From assembly GCF_900172275.1 (NCBI RefSeq), contig NZ_FWFT01000003.1, positions 186,001-250,000 of the forward strand: a DNA stretch of 64,000 nucleotides. The letters are read 5' to 3'. The notes below the pieces were generated by a model. It made no database searches, had not been told where the DNA came from, and saw nothing but the letters and a program-made list of their open reading frames with translations. The stretch comes from Pseudooctadecabacter jejudonensis (GTDB taxonomy: Bacteria > Pseudomonadota > Alphaproteobacteria > Rhodobacterales > Rhodobacteraceae). Positions 60,330-64,000 of the stretch are shown here, in pieces. The position numbers were made by a program, and so were the translations under genes. How positions within the stretch are numbered: the first letter of the stretch is position 1; each line of letters begins with the position of its first letter.

Positions 60330-60760
60330 TCAGGTCTCGCACGTATTTTGTAATATCAATTTCTCGTGAGGCACGCTCTCGATTCCCGCCACTCAACCCG
60401 CGTAAAGAACCACTTTTTGTGGGCACCAGTCAAGGTGTGTTTGGCGCCAAAGGCACCTGCATGTAGTGCCAAACACACTGCTTTAAGTCGAGATTGAAGC
60501 TACTTGATCGCACAACGGAAGCTCTTACGTTTAGTCAACCTGACCCCAGCGTCCTTGTATAGCGTCGTGAAACCGCCACTGTGCGAAAAAAGCTGCAAAC
60601 ATCTCTAATTTCTTCTCACGGCGAAACGTATCTAAACGGTAGCTTCGAAGGATAGAGTGGTTGAGCCGCCCATCTGTAACGAAAGTCCGCTTTGCACCAT
60701 CGAAGCATGTTGACTTGCCGCTGCAGCGAAAGTCCGGTTTCCGCCATATCTTCAAAGCAG
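60330..60760. other. Intergenic stretch upstream of restriction genes
   Basis: About 430 bases with no convincing gene. It holds a prominent inverted repeat near 60435-60478 and, at 60690-60740, two similar GAAAGTCCG-containing segments. It should include the promoter of the nuclease-methyltransferase operon and perhaps the attachment region of the nearby integrase. Confidence 0.45.
60435..60478. promoter_or_regulatory. Inverted repeat upstream of restriction operon
   Basis: GTGTGTTTGGC (60435-60445) pairs perfectly with GCCAAACACAC (60468-60478), and the overlapping TTTGGCGCCAAA (60440-60451) is itself a 12-bp palindrome, giving three related half-sites. It fits an operator with alternative pairings, about 105-150 bases from the nuclease start. 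Confidence 0.45.
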
Positions 60761-62125
60761 TTACTTCCGTCGATACTGCAACAGCCGCTTCTTCGACCAG
60801 TCAGGTATCAGCTGTGCGATCTCATCGGTGGGCCTGATCTTGCTGTAGTAGGCGTCGATCATCTTACTTGACGTACCCACGTTGCGCCCGAGCAGATGGT
60901 GCCCAACACCTTCGCGGATTTGTTGCGTGATATAGAAATGGCGGAAGCTGAAACTGTCTCTGAGTTTGCCGTTGCGGGCCTCGCGTAGGTCAGCAGCGAT
61001 CAGTAGATTGGCCAAACCAATTTTGAAACTGCGGATGCGCTTGCCCTCGTGGTTGAAGAACACAGGATCACTGTCCATCGGCATCCGACCTGTGGCCACA
61101 TAAAACAGCGACTTGAGCAGGTTTATGAATGTCAGCGTTTCCGGCATCGCCGCCATCTCACGTTCTTTGCCCTTGCCACGCACCTGCATCACGGTGACAT
61201 CACAGAGTTCGCCGTTTTCGGCGTGGATTTTCCTCGCTTCGATGTCGCCCCAGCTGAGATTGAAAAGTTCGGTGGGCCGCATGCCAGTAAACGCCGCGAT
61301 CATGCAAAAGCAGTGCAAGCGCAGCCGATCTTGATACGTTTTCTGGTTCTTTCCCGTTGGATCGCCTTGGGATAACTCATACTCACGCACACGATCTTCG
61401 GAGACGGATTTGAGATGCATGAACTCCTCCCAAGTGAACCCAGGCCTGCTGTTGTCTTTGCGGCGTTTGTCTTTGGGCGCGTGGATCTCAGGGATTTCAA
61501 TGACGTAGCCACGGCGCTGGCCAAACTCGAACAGCTGGCGCAGCAGTAGGCTTTCCTTGTGCAGGGTCGATTTCGATGGATAGCCTTCCTTAACGGGCCG
61601 GAAAACCCGCGTTTTCTCTCCTTTGATCATGCGGGTGTATTCGATCAGTGGGTTCTTCGAACCGGGTCCGGTGATCCAGTATTCCTTTCTAAAATCCCAG
61701 TACTCATCGATATCGTCGGCTTTCAGCGCACTCATCAGCTTGCCTTTGAAGTGCTCCACAAAGTAGCGGCGGACAATCATCGGATACTGTTTGGCATGAT
61801 ACTCGGCCTTTTCTCCACGTTGGACGGCCAGTTCGATGCCAGCGATGAACTCCTCAGCGATTTTCTCGAAGTGCTTTTTGTTCACTGACAACCCCACTTC
61901 GGCCAGCGCACAGGCTTTGATCCATTTGGATTGAGCGCGGCGCTCCGCCTCAATGGGGTCTGAAGTGCCCAAAGACAGCCGCTGCTGCCCTTGGCCTTTG
62001 ATTGAGTACTGCACGTAGTAGCGCCCGTTGGGTGGGCGTTGATAGAGCGTGTAACCTTCTGAAACGGGGTCCATTTTGATCTGCCTGTGGTTGTTGTCGC
62101 CTTTGGCATAAAGCCAGCGCATCAT
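60761..62125 (-). CDS. Tyrosine-type integrase
   Basis: A 454-aa site-specific recombinase. The N-terminus GYTLYQRPPNGRYYVQYSIKG is the arm-binding domain of a roseobacter-type integrase I have seen often. A core-binding domain follows (about 90-200), and the catalytic domain has FTGMRPTELFNLSW (Arg I), SFSFRHFYITQQI (His-x-x-x region with Arg) and MIDAYYSKI with the Tyr. LLGRNVG replaces the common LLGH. The start may be the first ATG or MDPVSEG 51 bases inside. It probably belongs to another integrated element overlapping the window end. Confidence 0.9.
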   Translation of the reverse strand: MMRWLYAKGDNNHRQIKMDPVSEGYTLYQRPPNGRYYVQYSIKGQGQQRLSLGTSDPIEAERRAQSKWIKACALAEVGLSVNKKHFEKIAEEFIAGIELAVQRGEKAEYHAKQYPMIVRRYFVEHFKGKLMSALKADDIDEYWDFRKEYWITGPGSKNPLIEYTRMIKGEKTRVFRPVKEGYPSKSTLHKESLLLRQLFEFGQRRGYVIEIPEIHAPKDKRRKDNSRPGFTWEEFMHLKSVSEDRVREYELSQGDPTGKNQKTYQDRLRLHCFCMIAAFTGMRPTELFNLSWGDIEARKIHAENGELCDVTVMQVRGKGKEREMAAMPETLTFINLLKSLFYVATGRMPMDSDPVFFNHEGKRIRSFKIGLANLLIAADLREARNGKLRDSFSFRHFYITQQIREGVGHHLLGRNVGTSSKMIDAYYSKIRPTDEIAQLIPDWSKKRLLQYRRK

Positions 62126-62262
62126 CTGGACGAGTTCAAGAAATGGTTCTTACGGGCTTAGCCTGTGGATCACAGTCGCCCCAAAGTTCATGCGCAAAAA
62201 CAATATCTTCGCCAAGCTTGAGGAGTGGGTCAGACCCAACGTGTCAACAAAGGAGACACGCA

Positions 62263-62616
62263 ATGGAACAATCCAAAATCAACCGCTGGGTCGAAGTCAG
62301 CTTTCAACGCGACCTGGTTCACGGTGACAAAAATGTTGAGGTGCCTTTTGGCCAGCGGCATCGTCATCGCGTTACGTTTTCCGTACGGGTGAACGTGCAT
62401 CATGCGGATCGTGAAATCGAGTATTTTGCTCTTCGCAAGTTCTGCATGCAGCTTTGGCCCGGTGATACGCACCAAGTTGGTGATGCCAGCCTGGAGACGA
62501 TTGCTGAAGACATGCTTCGCAAGCTGGTGAGTGAGTACCCTGGTCGCAACTGGGAACTGCGCGTTCTGGAAGATGCCGAGAATGGCGCGGTGATCCAATA
62601 CGCAGATTCCGCCTAA
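62263..62616 (+). CDS. Possible divergent QueD/6-PTPS-like protein
   Basis: A 117-aa protein with AAAGGAG before the ATG. The layout of a His-containing N-terminus, a HRHRVTFSVRVNV strand, DTH and a late strand LRVLEDAENGAVIQY resembles 6-carboxy-tetrahydropterin synthase (QueD), which makes the 7-deazaguanine precursor. But the catalytic Cys of QueD is not visible and similarity is weak, so an unrelated small protein is equally possible. A terminator hairpin follows. Confidence 0.4.
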   Translation: MEQSKINRWVEVSFQRDLVHGDKNVEVPFGQRHRHRVTFSVRVNVHHADREIEYFALRKFCMQLWPGDTHQVGDASLETIAEDMLRKLVSEYPGRNWELRVLEDAENGAVIQYADSA

Positions 62617-62628
62617 GGCCCAATAGGA

Positions 62629-62656
62629 AAGCCGCTGGCGCGGACCAGCGGCTTTC
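62629..62656 (+). terminator. Rho-independent terminator
   Basis: AAGCCGCTGG (62629-62638) and CCAGCGGCTT (62645-62654) form a perfect 10-bp stem with a six-base loop, followed by TCAC rather than a long T-run. It lies 13 bases after the QueD-like stop and 20 bases from the convergent gene, so it may serve both. Confidence 0.7.
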
Positions 62657-62675
62657 ACAGCAACGCATTGCTGGA

Positions 62676-63125
62676 TTACCCTTTTGGCTTGCCAGCGGGC
62701 TTCTTTGACTTCGTTTTCACCATCTGCTCCAACGCATCATCCAACTCTCCGGCCAGAACCGCTGAACGCACCGTTTGGAGCACCTCAACCAAGTTGGTGA
62801 TCTCGCCAACTTCGATGCTGTTCTTGTCTTCCAACAGAGACAGTTCTTTCGCCCCATCCCGCAAGGTGAGCATCCAAGCGCCAGTGTGATGTTGCCACCA
62901 CCATTTGCGGACCGCGCGTTGTTCGGTGATCTGTTTGCGTTCACCGTCCTCGCCGCGCACCCATTTGCGGATGTCTTCAAGGAATTCTTCGTCCCGCAGT
63001 TCAGCTTCAGCAGCTTCGATTTGGGTTTCCAGTTTGCGCAGGAGGTTCAAACGCTTCTTTGCCACCGGTGAAACAGGTGTCTTCTGAGAGCTCACTGTCA
63101 GTGAAAGTTGGGAAAGATGTTGCAT
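62676..63125 (-). CDS. DUF6641-like protein
   Basis: A 149-aa protein: LNLLRKLETQIEAAEAELRD at 25-45, QITEQRAVRKWWWQHHTGAWMLTLRDGAKELSL, then SIEVGEITNLVEVLQTVRSAVLAGELD. This order (basic helix, K-W-W strand, EVG then a long helix) is what I recall for DUF6641, found on plasmids and islands with unknown function. The C-terminus is Lys-rich. It lies between the QueD-like terminator and the 119-aa gene. Moderate confidence in the family. Confidence 0.6.
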   Translation of the reverse strand: MQHLSQLSLTVSSQKTPVSPVAKKRLNLLRKLETQIEAAEAELRDEEFLEDIRKWVRGEDGERKQITEQRAVRKWWWQHHTGAWMLTLRDGAKELSLLEDKNSIEVGEITNLVEVLQTVRSAVLAGELDDALEQMVKTKSKKPAGKPKG

Positions 63126-63193
63126 GGCATGGGCCTTCTTATGTGGAACATGCCAGGATCAGTTAATGCCACCTGGATCGAAGAGCGACTGGT

Positions 63194-63553
63194 TTATGCG
63201 TCTTCCAACACCTGCAAGTCATCCATCACCTCCACAAAGGTCATCTCCACATTGATCCGCGCCACCAATTGTTCCAACTGATCATACGCTTGGTTCAAGT
63301 TTTCCGCATAAGGTTGCCGGAAATGCGGGTTGCCAACGAATGTGGCCATGATGGTTTTGGTCACACTCATCAGTGTTTCCAACACGCGCCGACTTGGTTG
63401 GCGGTTCCGCGTGACCATGCATGAATAATAGGATGGCCCCATTCCCAGAATTCTGCGTGAAAATGCCTGCTGGGACCGGGTTAGGTTGTTTCGTCGGTAT
63501 AACTGGAACGCATCTCTTAGGATGTTGTCACCCGCATATTCGTTGTATCTCAT
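63194..63553 (-). CDS. DUF6626-like helical protein
   Basis: A 119-aa protein. ILRDAFQLYRRNNLTRSQQAFSRRILGMGPSYYS shows the pattern of a small HTH-like domain described as DUF6626: a helix, S..FS...LG..P.YYS, then RQPSRRVLETLMSVTK. The C-terminal half is a helix ending in acidic residues. Function unknown; relatives occur beside DUF6641-like genes in my memory. It is 68 bases from that gene in the same direction, so an operon is possible. Confidence 0.6.
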   Translation of the reverse strand: MRYNEYAGDNILRDAFQLYRRNNLTRSQQAFSRRILGMGPSYYSCMVTRNRQPSRRVLETLMSVTKTIMATFVGNPHFRQPYAENLNQAYDQLEQLVARINVEMTFVEVMDDLQVLEDA

Positions 63554-63579
63554 GGATTTTTCCTTTGCTGCTCAACTAT

Positions 63580-64000
63580 TTATCCGCGCGGCAAAGCCGC
63601 CCTAAATAATGATTTCAGAACAGCGAAGTTGTATAAATAGAAGCATTTGCAAGGGATTGCACTGCACATAGAGGGAACTGAGCTTGAAACGGGGGCGGGA
63701 CGAAGACCGTCACTATGAGGCACCCTTAGCCGAATGGAACGTAGCTGCGTTGGGCCCTGAAAACCGAATGGGACATCCCAACAATTGGACTGCCAGGCAT
63801 CGTCAGATGCGAAATGGTCACCTCCGTGGAGAACTGTGGTTTCTTGATGGGGTAGAAATTTGACTGTGGTAGGCGTTGGAAATTGCGCTGAAGCAGTGCT
63901 TGCTGGTGTCGGTTTCATAGCACCAATAAGCAGCTGGATATCATATCCTAACCGTGCATTGAGGTCGGGAATGAGGACGGAGAACGGGGCACCGCCGTCC
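63580..64000 (-). other. Right edge: possible partial gene, otherwise empty
   Basis: One minus-strand frame is open from the right edge to 63580 (140 codons). Its first ~40 residues look protein-like (APFSVLIPDLNARLGYDIQL), the rest does not. It may be the end of a gene entering from outside, or chance. No other feature is seen; the AT-rich part near 63600 could hold the promoter of the DUF6626-like gene. Confidence 0.3.

Noticed and set aside
60531-60755. 74-codon minus-strand ORF upstream of the integrase end
   Set aside because: Composition is not protein-like and it overlaps GAAAGTCCG repeats; treated as intergenic.
63580-63918. 112-aa minus-strand protein starting at 63918
   Set aside because: Only the part before this start looks coding, so an internal start is unlikely; kept as a low-confidence edge frame.
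1-64000. CRISPR arrays, rRNA genes, conjugation (type IV secretion) genes
   Set aside because: Scanned for regular repeats and hallmark motifs and saw none.

Overview
The window is alphaproteobacterial and most like the Rhodobacteraceae (Roseobacter group). It is GC-rich, has Shine-Dalgarno-led operons with ATGA-type overlaps, carries a tripartite tricarboxylate (TTT) transporter locus, and the familiar neighbours point to that group. The organism call is an inference from gene content; no rRNA gene is present.

Positions 1-22.8 kb look like ordinary chromosome with local decay. A minus-strand operon of uncharacterised proteins (1-8.2 kb: a small membrane protein, a 796-aa protein, a ~1170-aa DUF6603-like protein and a partial protein leaving the window) is followed by a short pseudogene graveyard (8.3-9.0 kb). 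Then comes a sugar-acid/sugar catabolic locus (9.2-18 kb) with an epimerase, two class II aldolase-fold enzymes, a Tm-1-like protein, a metallo-beta-lactamase-fold hydrolase, a HAD phosphatase and an FGGY kinase. GntR and LacI regulators bracket it. Two identical 14-bp palindromes mark both GntR-facing promoters. A TTT uptake locus (binding protein plus a deletion-fused TctB-TctA) and a sulfatase follow. The formylglycine-generating-enzyme gene next to the sulfatase is broken by two in-frame stops and truncated by nested IS3-family DNA.

Positions 25.4-40.35 kb form a 14.9-kb integrative mobilizable element bounded by 45-bp direct repeats of the 3' end of tRNA-Phe. It has a tyrosine integrase and two small HTH/excisionase-like proteins at one end and a mobilisation module at the other. 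In that module, mobB-like and mobD-like genes are nested in another frame inside the relaxase gene. The cargo is defensive: an HNH nuclease, a HicA-like toxin with an HTH antitoxin and a HigA-like protein, and an operon with an XRE regulator, small membrane protein, type IIG restriction-modification enzyme, putative EVE-GIY-YIG nuclease, Mrr-type nuclease and an unknown 549-aa protein.

Positions 40.35-64 kb are further accessory DNA. Neither tRNA-Phe copy is intact, so the intact gene probably lies beyond the right end and the region is likely a tandem accretion of islands. It carries an HTH-STAND ATPase, a catalytic-domain-only tyrosine recombinase and a histidine kinase/response regulator pair. 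It also carries a DUF3800 protein, a restriction-modification pair with a double cytosine methyltransferase, a second integrase, and small proteins including a possible divergent QueD-like protein.

The most interesting part is 46.2-52.4 kb. Two convergent transcription units encode a queuosine-precursor (VUT/YhhQ-type) transporter, a glycosyltransferase resembling tRNA-queuosine mannosyltransferase, a divergent tRNA-guanine-transglycosylase/DpdA-like enzyme, a 585-aa unknown protein and a second GT4-like glycosyltransferase. The same 23-bp palindrome lies upstream of both units. I propose a co-regulated system that inserts and glycosylates a 7-deazaguanine base in DNA or RNA. This is an inference from gene content.
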